A DNA stretch of 64,000 bases from positions 248,001 through 312,000 of the forward strand of contig CAZIMS010000001.1 in the NCBI GenBank assembly GCA_964540515.1, in the 5' to 3' direction. The position numbers were made by a program, and so were the translations under genes. The DNA is from JAOAGA01 sp964540515 (GTDB lineage: Bacteria; CALINM01). Every line of letters starts with the position of its first letter. Position 1 is the first letter of the stretch. A model generated the notes under the pieces. The model did no database searches and was not told the DNA's origin. It worked only from the letters and a program-made list of their open reading frames with translations. Below, piece by piece: positions 43,433 through 53,143 of the stretch.

Positions 43433-43996
43433 TTAGCCATTAAACTTATTCATTGCCTTTTCTGGCGTTTCTATTATGGCACTAATTAAACAATCAACAG
43501 CCTTTTCTATTGCTTGCTCTACAAACTCCATCTCAGCCTTACTAAAATTGCTAAGCACATGGCCCTCCACAAGCTCTTTTATAGGTGGTTTGTCTATACC
43601 AATTTTTAGATGAAAAAAATTTTTTGTGCCCAGCTGTTCAATTATAGAGTTGACCCCCCTGTGTCCACCACTGCCACCATTCCACTTAAGTCTAATCTTA
43701 CCTAAAGGCATATCAAGGTCATCATATACAACAAAAAGATTTTTTTCCTCTATGTCATTTTTATATTTTAGGAAGCCTTTTACAGCAAGACCGCTTCGAT
43801 TCATAAAAGTAAGGGGTTTTAAAAGGTAGAGAGGAGCCGATTGAATTAGCCCCTCTCCCAAGTGATAATTTCCCTTTTCGCTAAAGGATATATTTAGTTT
43901 CTCAGCAAGAAGATTAATGACATTAAAACCTAAGTTATGGCGAGTTTTTTCATATTTTTTGCCCGGGTTACCTAACCCAACTATCAAAAAGGCCAT
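43433..43996 (-). CDS. pth: Peptidyl-tRNA hydrolase
   Basis: Recycles tRNA from peptidyl-tRNA released by stalled ribosomes. The catalytic His lies in KTRHNLGFNVI, the Asp in VVYDDLDMPLGKIRLK, and GGSGGHRGVNSI is also conserved. 187 residues is typical. Its start touches the rplY stop, a common gene pair. Confidence 0.96.
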   Translation of the reverse strand: MAFLIVGLGNPGKKYEKTRHNLGFNVINLLAEKLNISFSEKGNYHLGEGLIQSAPLYLLKPLTFMNRSGLAVKGFLKYKNDIEEKNLFVVYDDLDMPLGKIRLKWNGGSGGHRGVNSIIEQLGTKNFFHLKIGIDKPPIKELVEGHVLSNFSKAEMEFVEQAIEKAVDCLISAIIETPEKAMNKFNG

Positions 43997-44628
43997 TATT
44001 CTTTTGTTGGCTCAGCTAAACTGGCTTCTAAGATAGCCTTTTTCTGTTCTTCTGTGAGCTCTACTTCTTCTTTAGGTGCCAATACTGTAACTACAGGATT
44101 TTTGGGGTCTCCTACAAAACACACACCATTAGGTAGCTTTAAATCCTCCAGATGAATGGTATCCGCAATTTCAAGGGATGACACGTCTACTTCGATAAAA
44201 TCTGGAACATTTTCAGGGGATGCCTTAACCTCAATCTCTCTCCTCTCCCATTCAAGGATACCTCCTTTTGTAACTCCTATAGCCTTACCTTTTAGCCTTA
44301 TTGGTATAACCATCTTGACAGGCTCTTTTTCAGGAATGTCATAGAAATCAACATGAAGGATCTCATCGGAGAGAGCATCTTTTACAAGGTCCTTGACCAA
44401 AACTTTTTTGCCCTTGAGAGTTTCATCTGTATTTTCTATTTCATAAAAAAAAGCTCTGCTTTTTTGTTTTGCTAATGTTAAGGCATCTTTTGTTGATATT
44501 TTTGTCAGTATGTTTGGCTTATTGTGGCCATAAATTATAGCAGGTACAAAGCCAGATTTTCTCAACTTTTTTACACCTGACTTTCCTATTTCTGATCTAA
44601 CAAAAAGAGATAAGCTTTGCTTCTCCAT
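43996..44628 (-). CDS. rplY: 50S ribosomal protein L25 (general stress protein CTC form)
   Basis: A 210-residue two-domain L25 that binds 5S rRNA. The N-terminal L25 domain includes RKSGFVPAIIYGHNKPN, and the C-terminal TL5-type domain includes GVTKGGILEWERREIEVKA. AAGGAGGG precedes the start. It lies between prs and pth, the usual order. Confidence 0.95.
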   Translation of the reverse strand: MEKQSLSLFVRSEIGKSGVKKLRKSGFVPAIIYGHNKPNILTKISTKDALTLAKQKSRAFFYEIENTDETLKGKKVLVKDLVKDALSDEILHVDFYDIPEKEPVKMVIPIRLKGKAIGVTKGGILEWERREIEVKASPENVPDFIEVDVSSLEIADTIHLEDLKLPNGVCFVGDPKNPVVTVLAPKEEVELTEEQKKAILEASLAEPTKE

Positions 44629-44651
44629 AGAACCCTCCTTTTTAATAAATT

Positions 44652-45593
44652 TTATACAAAAAGAGCGCTTAATGAGTCTCCAGCCATTATCCTTCTTATA
44701 CCTTCACCTAACAAGCCAGAAATTGTGATTACCTTTATCTTGGGGCAATTTTTAGCCCTTTCAGAGAGAGGTATAGTATCAGTAACTATAACTTCATCGA
44801 TTTTTGAGCTCTCGATTCTATCAATAGCAGGTCCCGAAAAGACAGGATGTGTGGCTACTGCATATATCTTCTTTGCTCCATTATTTGATAGGGCTTCAGC
44901 AGAATTACAGAGACTTCCAGCGGTATCAATCATATCATCTACAAGAATTGAGATTTTATCTTTAACATCTCCAACTATATTCATAACTTCTGATTGATTG
45001 GGTTTTTCTCTCCTTTTGTCAATTATTGCAAGTCCAGCGTTTAGCCTCTTTGCATAGGCCCTAGCTCTTTCAACACCACCTGCATCAGGAGACACCATGA
45101 CAACGTTCTTGTCTACAAAGCTTTGTAGATAATCAATAAATACAGGAGTTGCATAAAGATTATCAACAGGTATATCAAAAAAGCCCTGAATCTGCCCTGC
45201 ATGCAAATCTATAGTTAATACCCTTGTTGCTCCAGCGATTGTAATCAAATTTGCTACTAACTTTGCAGTAATAGGGGCTCTGGGAGCAACTTTTCTGTCT
45301 TGTCTCGCATAACCATAGTAAGGTATCACAGCAGCTATAGTGTTTGCTGATGCCCTCTTTAAGGCATCCATAAGGATAAGAAGCTCCATAAGGTTATCAT
45401 TAACAGGCGGGCAAGTAGATTGGACGACAAAAACATCTTTCCCCCTTACGTTCTCATCTATCTCAACCATTGTCTCGCCATCGGAAAATCTTTTAATCTT
45501 TGATGCACAAATTGATAAATCTAAATATTTACCGATCTTTTCCACAAGCTCCCTATTAGCAGTACCTGCTAATATAATAGGCTTTTTATCCAT
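44652..45593 (-). CDS. prs: Ribose-phosphate pyrophosphokinase
   Basis: Makes PRPP from ribose 5-phosphate and ATP. Family text includes DGETMVEIDENVRGKDVFV, IPYYGYARQDRK, DLHAGQIQGFFDIPVDN and the PRPP loop VDDMIDTAGSL. 313 residues is standard. It is first in its operon with a promoter upstream at 45631-45657. Confidence 0.97.
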   Translation of the reverse strand: MDKKPIILAGTANRELVEKIGKYLDLSICASKIKRFSDGETMVEIDENVRGKDVFVVQSTCPPVNDNLMELLILMDALKRASANTIAAVIPYYGYARQDRKVAPRAPITAKLVANLITIAGATRVLTIDLHAGQIQGFFDIPVDNLYATPVFIDYLQSFVDKNVVMVSPDAGGVERARAYAKRLNAGLAIIDKRREKPNQSEVMNIVGDVKDKISILVDDMIDTAGSLCNSAEALSNNGAKKIYAVATHPVFSGPAIDRIESSKIDEVIVTDTIPLSERAKNCPKIKVITISGLLGEGIRRIMAGDSLSALFV

Positions 45594-45630
45594 CCCCTGC
45601 TCCTTAACAAACCTTTATTAGTATTAATAA

Positions 45631-45657
45631 GTTATAACAGTTCTTAAATTTTGTCAA
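45631..45657 (-). promoter_or_regulatory. Predicted promoter of prs
   Basis: On the minus strand TTGACA (45652-45657) is followed after 15 bases by TATAAC, or after 17 bases by TAACTT. It lies about 40 bases before the prs start. Confidence 0.45.
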
Positions 45658-45727
45658 ACTCTCTTTAGGGGTGATTTACAAATTTTTTGTGCCTTTTCTT
45701 CTCATTATAGGCATAACAAAAAATTTA

Positions 45728-45757
45728 TTGACAAAAAATTTATAATCGTGATTTAAT
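45728..45757 (+). promoter_or_regulatory. Predicted promoter of the pentaheme cytochrome gene
   Basis: TTGACA (45728-45733) is followed after 18 bases by TTTAAT (45752-45757). It lies about 50 bases before the ATG, divergent from the prs promoter. Confidence 0.5.
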
Positions 45758-45807
45758 TTAGACAAATATTATCTCATTTAAAAAAACTAACAAAAGGAGG
45801 TAGAAAA

Positions 45808-47178
45808 ATGAAAAAATTTGTTGTAATCCTCACTGTTTTTATCGTAGCTTCTGTATCTTTTGCTCTTGATGAGGCTACTATTAAGAAGCAGTTCCCCTTT
45901 TTCCCCTCACTTTTAACAACACCTGATGGGAAGCCAGTAAAATCTTCTGATTTTGAGTCCTCAACAGTTTGTATGGGATGTCATCCAGACATCTATAATC
46001 AATGGAAAGGGTCTATGCATTCTAACTCTTATAACGATCCTGTTTTTCAGGCCCTGTGGCAGGTTGCAGAAAAGGAACTAGGTGGTGCAGTAAGGAATTT
46101 GTGTGCAGGATGCCACACAACTATTGGGACAGTGTCTGAAGAGGTAACTTTTGAGAATGGTAAATTTAATGCAAGTGATATTGCCAAGGAAGGAGTAACT
46201 TGTGATATGTGCCATACGATATCAGATGTTCGTATGAAAATTAGCCCTACAGGCTTGCCACAAAATGCATCCTTTGTGATCTCTCCTGGTGATATTAAAA
46301 GAGGCCCTTACAAAGATTCGGTATCTCCTTATCATAAAACAGAGTACTCAGAACTTCACACAAAATCCGAGTTCTGTGGTAGCTGCCATAACGTATTTCA
46401 TCCAGTAACTAATTTCCATATTGAAAACACCTATACGGAATGGAAATTTTCTGTCTATGCCCAAAAAGGTATTCAGTGTCAAGACTGCCATATGGTACCT
46501 GTAGAGGTTGCTATAACTACAGCAAAAACATTAAAGAAACCCGAGAAGCTACCTGGTAAGCCCTCTACAACTGGACCTCATAGAGATTATGTGTATACCC
46601 ATGAGTTTGTGGGAGGTAATGCTGTTATTCCTAAGTTGATGGGTTCACAAAAACACTCAGATATGGCGATAAAAAGATTACAAAACGCAGCAGAGTTAGA
46701 GGTAAAGTTTGAAAAAGAAAAAGCAGGGTTAGGTGAGCTTCAAGTAAAAGTAATCAATGAAACGGCAGGACATAATTTGCCTACAAGCCTTACAGAGGTA
46801 AGGGAGATGTGGTTAGAGATTATAGTCAAGGACAAGAAGGGAAATGTTGTCTATCAATCAGGTGTGCTTGATAACGAAGGAAATATTCCTGATGGAACAG
46901 AAGTTTTTAATGCCTATGCCGTTGATAAAGAAGGTAAACATACAGTTATGCCATGGGAGATTGAAAGATTTGAGTACAACAATACTATACCACCAAAAGG
47001 TTCAAAAAAGGTGACCTATAGATTTCTCTTGCCTAAAAATGAAAAGGATTTAGACATATCTGTGAGATTAAATTATAGATCCTTTCCGCAAAAAGTTGCC
47101 AATGCTTTATTAGGAAAAGATGCTCCAAAAATTCCAACAATTTTAATGAAAGAAAAGAGAATGAAGGTTAAAATTTAA
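45808..47178 (+). CDS. Pentaheme c-type cytochrome (cytochrome c554-like family)
   Basis: A 456-residue secreted protein with signal peptide ending SVSFA. Five CXXCH motifs are seen in the first 230 residues: CMGCH, CAGCH, CDMCH, CGSCH, CQDCH. The C-terminal 200 residues lack hemes and look like a beta-rich domain (LQVKVINETAGHNLPTSLTEVREMWLEI). The arrangement resembles the multiheme cytochrome c family annotated as c554-like in anaerobes. AAAGGAGG precedes the ATG. It forms a single-gene unit with its own promoter and terminator; the redox partner is unknown. Confidence 0.9.
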   Translation: MKKFVVILTVFIVASVSFALDEATIKKQFPFFPSLLTTPDGKPVKSSDFESSTVCMGCHPDIYNQWKGSMHSNSYNDPVFQALWQVAEKELGGAVRNLCAGCHTTIGTVSEEVTFENGKFNASDIAKEGVTCDMCHTISDVRMKISPTGLPQNASFVISPGDIKRGPYKDSVSPYHKTEYSELHTKSEFCGSCHNVFHPVTNFHIENTYTEWKFSVYAQKGIQCQDCHMVPVEVAITTAKTLKKPEKLPGKPSTTGPHRDYVYTHEFVGGNAVIPKLMGSQKHSDMAIKRLQNAAELEVKFEKEKAGLGELQVKVINETAGHNLPTSLTEVREMWLEIIVKDKKGNVVYQSGVLDNEGNIPDGTEVFNAYAVDKEGKHTVMPWEIERFEYNNTIPPKGSKKVTYRFLLPKNEKDLDISVRLNYRSFPQKVANALLGKDAPKIPTILMKEKRMKVKI

Positions 47179-47185
47179 CGTCTTT

Positions 47186-47217
47186 AGAGAGGGCATTTCT
47201 ACAATGCCCTCTCTCTT
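47186..47217 (+). terminator. Rho-independent terminator after the pentaheme cytochrome
   Basis: AGAGAGGGCATT pairs perfectly with AATGCCCTCTCT (12 bp) around the loop TCTAC and is followed by CTTTTC. It begins 7 bases after the stop codon. Confidence 0.88.
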
Positions 47218-47264
47218 TTCCAATAAAAAAAATAGGAAATCAGTAATCTCTAAAGACTAAAAAA

Positions 47265-47286
47265 TCAAAAATAAAGACCTGACCCC
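47265..47286 (+). repeat. 22-bp dispersed repeat, copy 2 (upstream of ilvC)
   Basis: Identical over 22 bases to the reverse complement of 7051-7072, with core AATAAAGACCTGACCCC. It ends 81 bases before the ilvC ATG and points toward it. A TATAAT at 47344-47349 lies between the two. Confidence 0.9.
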
Positions 47287-47367
47287 ACAAGAAAGATAAT
47301 CTTTACTTTAGTAAATACTTTTTAGTAAACTAACTTGATAAACTATAATTTATCTTAGGAGGATAAG

Positions 47368-48378
47368 ATGAAGGTTCACTACGAAGCAACCATTTCAAAG
47401 GACATTCTTAAGGATAAAAAGGTTGCCATAATTGGGTATGGGAGTCAGGGTCATGCCCACGCAAATAATTTGAAAGACAGTGGAGTTGAAGTTATTGTCG
47501 GGTTATATGAAGGTAGCAAATCTATTGAAAAGGCTAAAAAGGCAGGCCTTACAGTTAAAACTGTAAAAGAAGCAGCCGAAGAGTCTGATATAATAATGAT
47601 ACTTGTGCCAGATGAGCATCAATCAGGAGTTTACAATGAGCACATAGCTCCTTATATGAAGGCGGGTAAGGTTTTAGCCTTTGCCCATGGCTTTAATATA
47701 CACTATAGCCAGATTGTTCCACCTGCTGATGTGGATGTTTTTCTCGCTGCACCTAAGGGTCCAGGTCATCTTGTAAGGTCAGAATATGTTAAAGGAATGG
47801 GTGTTCCTACATTAATCGCCGTTTATCAAAATGCCTCTGGTAAAGCTAAAGATATTGCTCTTGCCTATGCTTCTGCTATTGGTGGTGGAAGAGCTGGCAT
47901 TATCGAGACCACCTTTAAAGAAGAGACAGAGACAGATTTATTTGGAGAACAGGCTGTGCTTTGTGGAGGTGTTTCTGCATTGATTAAGGCAGGATTTGAA
48001 ACCCTTGTTGAGGCTGGTTATGCACCAGAGATGGCTTACTTTGAGTGTCTTCACGAGCTTAAACTTATTGTAGATTTAATATATGAGGGCGGAATAAGCA
48101 ATATGAGATATTCTGTAAGTAACACGGCTCAATATGGAGATCTAACACGTGGCCCAAGAGTTATAAATGATAACGTAAAGGCAGAGATGAAGAAGATATT
48201 AAAGGAGATACAGACAGGTGAGTTTGCTAAAGAATGGATATTAGAAAACAGGGCAGGTAAGCCTGTATTTAATAGTCTTACAAGAATTGATGCAGAGCAT
48301 CAGATAGAGGTTGTTGGTGAGAGATTAAGGTCTATGATGGGATGGCTTAAGAAAAACAGATTAGTGGAGAAAGATTAA
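47368..48378 (+). CDS. ilvC: Ketol-acid reductoisomerase
   Basis: NAD(P)H-dependent enzyme of valine, isoleucine and leucine synthesis. GYGSQGHAHANNLKDSG is the nucleotide-binding start, APKGPGHLVRSEY is typical, and the metal-binding TFKEETETDLFGEQAVLCGG follows. The loop after the GxGxxG motif reads VGLYEGSKS. 336 residues is the class I length. AGGAGG lies before the ATG. It heads a run that continues with psd, pssA and leuACD. Confidence 0.97.
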   Translation: MKVHYEATISKDILKDKKVAIIGYGSQGHAHANNLKDSGVEVIVGLYEGSKSIEKAKKAGLTVKTVKEAAEESDIIMILVPDEHQSGVYNEHIAPYMKAGKVLAFAHGFNIHYSQIVPPADVDVFLAAPKGPGHLVRSEYVKGMGVPTLIAVYQNASGKAKDIALAYASAIGGGRAGIIETTFKEETETDLFGEQAVLCGGVSALIKAGFETLVEAGYAPEMAYFECLHELKLIVDLIYEGGISNMRYSVSNTAQYGDLTRGPRVINDNVKAEMKKILKEIQTGEFAKEWILENRAGKPVFNSLTRIDAEHQIEVVGERLRSMMGWLKKNRLVEKD

Positions 48379-49035
48379 TTGGCTAAAAAAAAACGAGTTA
48401 ATCAGATAGTAGCTACAGAGGGCATAAAAATAGCGATTGTTACGCTATTTTTTGCTCTTTTCTTCTTTTTTTATAAATCATATGTTGTATCTATTATTTT
48501 GTTAGTTTTTTTTGTTTTTAATCTCTTTTTTTTTCGCAACCCCAAGAGAGTATCTCCAGAAGGTAATCAGATAGTTTCACCGGCAGATGGAGAGATTATA
48601 CTAATTAAAGATGTTTATGAAGATAAATTTTTAAAGAAAGAGGTTACCAAGATTAGCATTTTTATGTCAATTTTTAATGTTCATATTAATAGATCACCCT
48701 ATGATGGAAAGATTATAAAAACCCATTATCAAAAGGGAAGATTTTTTTCTGCTGACTTAGATAAAGCAACAGAAGAGAACGAGAAAAACTACATATATCT
48801 TAAAACACCGGAAGGTGAAGACATCTTGTTTGTACAGGTTGCAGGGCTAATAGCAAGAAGGATTGTTTGTGATGTTAAAGAGGGAGATTCTGTAAAAAAA
48901 GGAGATATAGTTGGTCTTATATGCTACGGCTCAAGATTAGATGTTTTTTTACCAAAAAAATGTGAAATAAAGGTAAAATTAAAAGATAAGGTACATGCTG
49001 GAGAAACTGTTTTAGGAATACTTAAAAATGAATGA
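48379..49035 (+). CDS. psd: Phosphatidylserine decarboxylase, short form
   Basis: Decarboxylates phosphatidylserine to phosphatidylethanolamine. The 218-residue short form has two hydrophobic helices near the N-terminus, PADGEIILIKDV, the His segment FNVHINRSPYDG, and ICYGSRLDVFLP near the C-terminus, where cleavage at Gly-Ser makes the pyruvoyl group. The start is a TTG directly after the ilvC stop with GGAGAAAG upstream. It overlaps pssA by 8 bases. Confidence 0.94.
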   Translation: MAKKKRVNQIVATEGIKIAIVTLFFALFFFFYKSYVVSIILLVFFVFNLFFFRNPKRVSPEGNQIVSPADGEIILIKDVYEDKFLKKEVTKISIFMSIFNVHINRSPYDGKIIKTHYQKGRFFSADLDKATEENEKNYIYLKTPEGEDILFVQVAGLIARRIVCDVKEGDSVKKGDIVGLICYGSRLDVFLPKKCEIKVKLKDKVHAGETVLGILKNE

Positions 49036-49777
49036 AACCAATAATAAAAAGTATCAAAAAGATAGCATAAAAAAGGGTGTTTATATTTTACCCAATCTAC
49101 TAACCTCTGCAAGTTTAATGAGTGGATTTTATGCCATTGTATCTGTATGGAATGAGAACTTTATTAACGCTGCCTATGCAATAATAATATCAGCAATATT
49201 TGATATGCTTGATGGAAGGATTGCAAGAATGATGGGAGCTGCTTCAAGATTTGGGGTAGAGTATGACTCACTTGCCGATCTTGTAGCCTTTGGTGTTGCC
49301 CCATCACTTTTAATCTACGCTTGGGCATTAAGACCCTATGGAAGAATTGGCTGGATGGCAGGTTTTTTATTTCTAATCTGTGGAGCTCTCAGATTAGCCA
49401 GGTTCAATGTACAAATAAATACTGTTGAAAGCAGAAAATTTAATGGTCTTCCAATACCAGGTGCTGCCCTCGTTATTGCTTCCGCTGTAATATTCTACTA
49501 TGAGCTTGCAGGAGAAGGACAAACATTAAAAGAATATTTTGTGCTCGCATTAACCTTTGCCCTTGCCTTTTTGATGATTAGTACCATTAAATATCACAGC
49601 TTTAAGGATTTAGACCCCATTAAAAGAAAACCCTTTTCTGCGCTAACATTCGCAATCTTAATTTCTTTGTTAATTATTGCAAAACATGAGGTTTTTCTGT
49701 TTCTAATTTTCTTCGGCTACTCTATGTCTGGACCTTTAATTTATCTAATTGAAAAAAGAAAGAAGGTAAGGAGTTAA
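49028..49777 (+). CDS. pssA: CDP-diacylglycerol-serine O-phosphatidyltransferase
   Basis: Makes phosphatidylserine, the substrate of the neighbouring Psd. The CDP-alcohol phosphatidyltransferase motif is DMLDGRIARMMGAASRFGVEYDSLAD, given here in part; its Asp residues bind metal. Several hydrophobic helices follow in 249 residues. psd-pssA-leuA order is common in related bacteria. Confidence 0.95.
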   Translation: MNETNNKKYQKDSIKKGVYILPNLLTSASLMSGFYAIVSVWNENFINAAYAIIISAIFDMLDGRIARMMGAASRFGVEYDSLADLVAFGVAPSLLIYAWALRPYGRIGWMAGFLFLICGALRLARFNVQINTVESRKFNGLPIPGAALVIASAVIFYYELAGEGQTLKEYFVLALTFALAFLMISTIKYHSFKDLDPIKRKPFSALTFAILISLLIIAKHEVFLFLIFFGYSMSGPLIYLIEKRKKVRS

Positions 49778-49779
49778 AA

Positions 49780-51318
49780 ATGGAGTATATTAAAATTTTT
49801 GATACCACCTTAAGAGATGGAGAGCAGGCCGCAGGAGCCTCAATGAATATTGATGAAAAATTAAGAATAGCCATTCAACTGGAAAAGTTAGGCGTAGATA
49901 TTATAGAAGCAGGTTTTCCTGCTGCATCAGAAGGGGACTTTGAGGCAGTAAAAAACATTGCTAAAAATATTGTAAAATCTGAAGTAGCGGGGCTTGCGAG
50001 GGCCACTGAAAATGATATTACTAAGGCATGGGAAGCTATTAAATACGCCAACAAACCAAGAATACACACCTTCTTGGCAACTTCAGACATACACTTAAAA
50101 CACAAACTAAAGATTGATAGGAATGAGGCATTAAAGAGGGCCCAGTGGGCGGTAAGTTTTGCTAAGAACTTTACGGATAATGTTGAGTTTTCTGCAGAAG
50201 ATGCCTGTAGAACAGATATTAATTTTTTATGCGAGGTTATTGAAGCGGTTATTGAGGCTGGCGCAACAACGGTAAATATTCCTGATACAGTTGGTTATAT
50301 AACACCACAGGAGTTTTATGAGATTATAAAAACTATTAAGAAAAGGGTAAAAAATATAGAAAAAGCTGTTATCTCTGTCCATTGCCATAATGATTTAGGA
50401 CTTGCTGTTGCAAACTCACTCTCTGCTATTCTTGCTGGTGCAAGACAGGTTGAATGCACCATTAATGGTATTGGCGAGCGTGCTGGTAATGCAGCCATGG
50501 AAGAGATTGTAATGGCATTAAAGACTAGGAAAGACTTTTTCAATTTCAACACAAAGATTAATACAAAAAATATTTACAGAACTAGCAGACTAGTTTCTCA
50601 GATAACAGGAATGATAGTACAGCCTAATAAAGCGATTGTTGGGGCTAATGCTTTTGCCCATGAATCCGGTATACATCAGGATGGTGTGCTTAAAGAGAGA
50701 CTTACCTATGAGATTATGACTCCTGAATCTGTTGGGATACCACAGAGTCTGCTTGTTCTCGGTAAACTATCGGGGAGACATGCCTTTAAAAAACGTGTAG
50801 AAGAGATGGGATATGAGTTAACTGAAGAGCAGTTAAATAAAGCCTTTAAAAGATTCAAAGAGCTATGTGATCAAAAGAAACATCTTTATGATGAGGATAT
50901 TGATGCGATAATATCACAGGAAATATTAAATCTGCCTGAAAGGTTTAAGTTTATATATCTCAACGTTGTTTCTGGTAATAGAACCACTCCTTGTGCAACA
51001 GTTGAGGTTGAAGAAAATGGTAAGATTATAAAAGAAGCAACCTTTGGTAATGGCCCAGTGGATGCTGTTTTTAATGCTATCAAAAAGATAACAAAAACGA
51101 AAAGTAAGCTTTTAAGCTTTGTAATAGCAGCAATAACGACTGGTACAGACGCACAAGGAGAGGTTACAGTCAAGTTAGAACAAGGGGGAAAACAGGTACT
51201 TGGTAAGGGCGTTGACCCAGATGTATTAGTAGCAAGTGCAAAGGCCTATATAAATGCCTTAAATAAGTTAGAGCTTAAGAAAGACCTAATAAAAATTGGA
51301 AACGAAGATTTGCCATAA
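49780..51318 (+). CDS. leuA: 2-isopropylmalate synthase
   Basis: First step of leucine synthesis. The TIM-barrel shows IFDTTLRDGEQAAGASMN, SVHCHNDLGLAVANSL and CTINGIGERAGNAAMEE. The C-terminal 120 residues form the LeuA allosteric domain that binds leucine (VSGNRTTPCATVEV; AITTGTDAQGEVTV). 512 residues is standard. It follows pssA by 2 bases. Confidence 0.97.
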   Translation: MEYIKIFDTTLRDGEQAAGASMNIDEKLRIAIQLEKLGVDIIEAGFPAASEGDFEAVKNIAKNIVKSEVAGLARATENDITKAWEAIKYANKPRIHTFLATSDIHLKHKLKIDRNEALKRAQWAVSFAKNFTDNVEFSAEDACRTDINFLCEVIEAVIEAGATTVNIPDTVGYITPQEFYEIIKTIKKRVKNIEKAVISVHCHNDLGLAVANSLSAILAGARQVECTINGIGERAGNAAMEEIVMALKTRKDFFNFNTKINTKNIYRTSRLVSQITGMIVQPNKAIVGANAFAHESGIHQDGVLKERLTYEIMTPESVGIPQSLLVLGKLSGRHAFKKRVEEMGYELTEEQLNKAFKRFKELCDQKKHLYDEDIDAIISQEILNLPERFKFIYLNVVSGNRTTPCATVEVEENGKIIKEATFGNGPVDAVFNAIKKITKTKSKLLSFVIAAITTGTDAQGEVTVKLEQGGKQVLGKGVDPDVLVASAKAYINALNKLELKKDLIKIGNEDLP

Positions 51319-51372
51319 CAAAAGTATCTGTTGTTTTTTATATTAATATAAAAGATTAGAGGTAGGTAATCT

Positions 51373-52647
51373 ATGGGAATGACAATTACAGAAAAGATTT
51401 TAGCAGATCATGCCGGCAAAAAGGAGGTTTTTCCTGGTGAGCTAATAATGGCTAAGGTTGATTTATGTCTTGCAAATGACGTTACAGCCCCCATAGCCAT
51501 TAAAGAATTTGAAAAGACAGGATTTGAGAAAGTTTTTGATAACGAGAAGATTGCCCTTGTGCCAGATCATTTTACCCCCAACAAGGATATTAACTCAGCA
51601 GAGCAAGCAAAACTTCTTAGAGATTTTGCTAAGAAACATAATATTAAGCATTATTTTGAAGTTGGCGAGATGGGAGTTGAACATGCCCTTTTACCAGAAA
51701 AGGGGATAGTACTGCCTGGAGACCTTGTAATTGGTGCCGATAGTCATACCTGTACTTATGGAGCATTAGGTGCCTTTGCTACAGGGGTTGGCAGTACTGA
51801 TATTGCTGCCTGTTATATGACGGGTGAGGCCTGGTTTAAGGTTCCAGAAAGTATGAAGTTTATCGTGAAAGGCAAAAGAAAGCCTTTTGTCTCAGGTAAG
51901 GATATTATTTTATATATTATTGGCAAGATAGGTGTTGATGGTGCCTTGTATAGGGCAATGGAGTTTACAGGTGAGGCGATTAAGGAGCTCTCTATGGATA
52001 GCAGGTTTTCTATAACTAATATGGCCATAGAGGCTGGTGGAAAAAATGGGATAATTGAGCCTGATGAGATTACTATAGGCTATGTAAAAGAGAGGACAAA
52101 TAGAGATTTTAAGATCTATCACAGCGATAAAGATGCAAAATATATCTTTGAGATGGAGATTGACTTGAAAGAATTGGATCCCCAAGTAGCCTTCCCCCAT
52201 TTGCCAGAAAATACAAAGTCTGTCTATGATGCAGGAAATGTTACGATAGATCAGGTTGTAATTGGTTCATGTACTAACGGGAGAATGGAAGATATGAGAG
52301 TTGCAGCTAAGATACTTAAGGGAAGAAAAGTAGCGCCTTATGTAAGGCTAATTATAATTCCCGCAACTCAACAGATCTATAGAGATTGTATTAAAGAAGG
52401 GTTAACAGAGATCTTTTTAGATGCAGGTGCAGCAGTATCCACCCCCACCTGTGGCCCCTGTTTGGGTGGTCACATGGGTATTCTTGCAAAGGGCGAAAGG
52501 GCAATCGCTACAACAAACAGAAACTTCGTTGGAAGGATGGGTCATCCTGAAAGCGAGGTCTATTTATCAAATCCAGCTGTAGCAGCTGCCTCAGCTGTAT
52601 TAGGTAGAATTGGTAGCCCAGAAGAGTTAGGCATAAAGGAGGAATAA
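51373..52647 (+). CDS. leuC: 3-isopropylmalate dehydratase large subunit
   Basis: Aconitase-family enzyme isomerising 2- to 3-isopropylmalate. Cluster ligands are the Cys in VIGSCTNGRMEDM and the two in TPTCGPCLGGHMG. The 424-residue form is the archaeal/clostridial type with a separate small subunit, leuD, one base downstream. GAGGTAGG precedes the ATG. Confidence 0.96.
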   Translation: MGMTITEKILADHAGKKEVFPGELIMAKVDLCLANDVTAPIAIKEFEKTGFEKVFDNEKIALVPDHFTPNKDINSAEQAKLLRDFAKKHNIKHYFEVGEMGVEHALLPEKGIVLPGDLVIGADSHTCTYGALGAFATGVGSTDIAACYMTGEAWFKVPESMKFIVKGKRKPFVSGKDIILYIIGKIGVDGALYRAMEFTGEAIKELSMDSRFSITNMAIEAGGKNGIIEPDEITIGYVKERTNRDFKIYHSDKDAKYIFEMEIDLKELDPQVAFPHLPENTKSVYDAGNVTIDQVVIGSCTNGRMEDMRVAAKILKGRKVAPYVRLIIIPATQQIYRDCIKEGLTEIFLDAGAAVSTPTCGPCLGGHMGILAKGERAIATTNRNFVGRMGHPESEVYLSNPAVAAASAVLGRIGSPEELGIKEE

Positions 52648-52648
52648 T

Positions 52649-53143
52649 ATGATACTTACAGGTAGGGTCTTTAAATATGGAGACGATATAAATACTGACT
52701 TAATAATTCCAGCACGTTATTTAAACACCTCTGACCCTAAAGAGCTTGCAAAGCATTGTATGGAGGACGAAGATCCTGATTTTCCCAAGAAGGTTAAGGC
52801 AGGTGATTTTATAGTAGCAGGGAAAAACTTTGGTTGTGGTAGTAGTAGAGAACATGCACCTATATCAATTAAGGCTTCAGGGGTATCGGCGGTTATAGCA
52901 AAAAGTTTTGCAAGAATTTTTTATAGAAACGCTTTCAATATGGGGCTTTTGATATTGGAATGTGCAGAGGCTGATGAAATAAAGACTGATGATGAGCTTG
53001 TAGTTGATACAGACAAGGGTGAGATTATAAATAAGACTCAGCAAAGGGCTTATAAAATTACGCCTGTTCCAGATTTTATGGTTGAACTCTTGAAGGCAGG
53101 AGGATTAATTGAGTATATGAAAAAAAGGAGTAGCAATAAGTGA
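52649..53143 (+). CDS. leuD: 3-isopropylmalate dehydratase small subunit
   Basis: Swivel domain partner of LeuC. Family text: YGDDINTDLIIPARYLNT, GKNFGCGSSREHAPI, IAKSFARIFYRNAFNMGL. 164 residues matches the short type. AAAGGAGG precedes the start. Its stop overlaps the next GTG start. Confidence 0.96.
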   Translation: MILTGRVFKYGDDINTDLIIPARYLNTSDPKELAKHCMEDEDPDFPKKVKAGDFIVAGKNFGCGSSREHAPISIKASGVSAVIAKSFARIFYRNAFNMGLLILECAEADEIKTDDELVVDTDKGEIINKTQQRAYKITPVPDFMVELLKAGGLIEYMKKRSSNK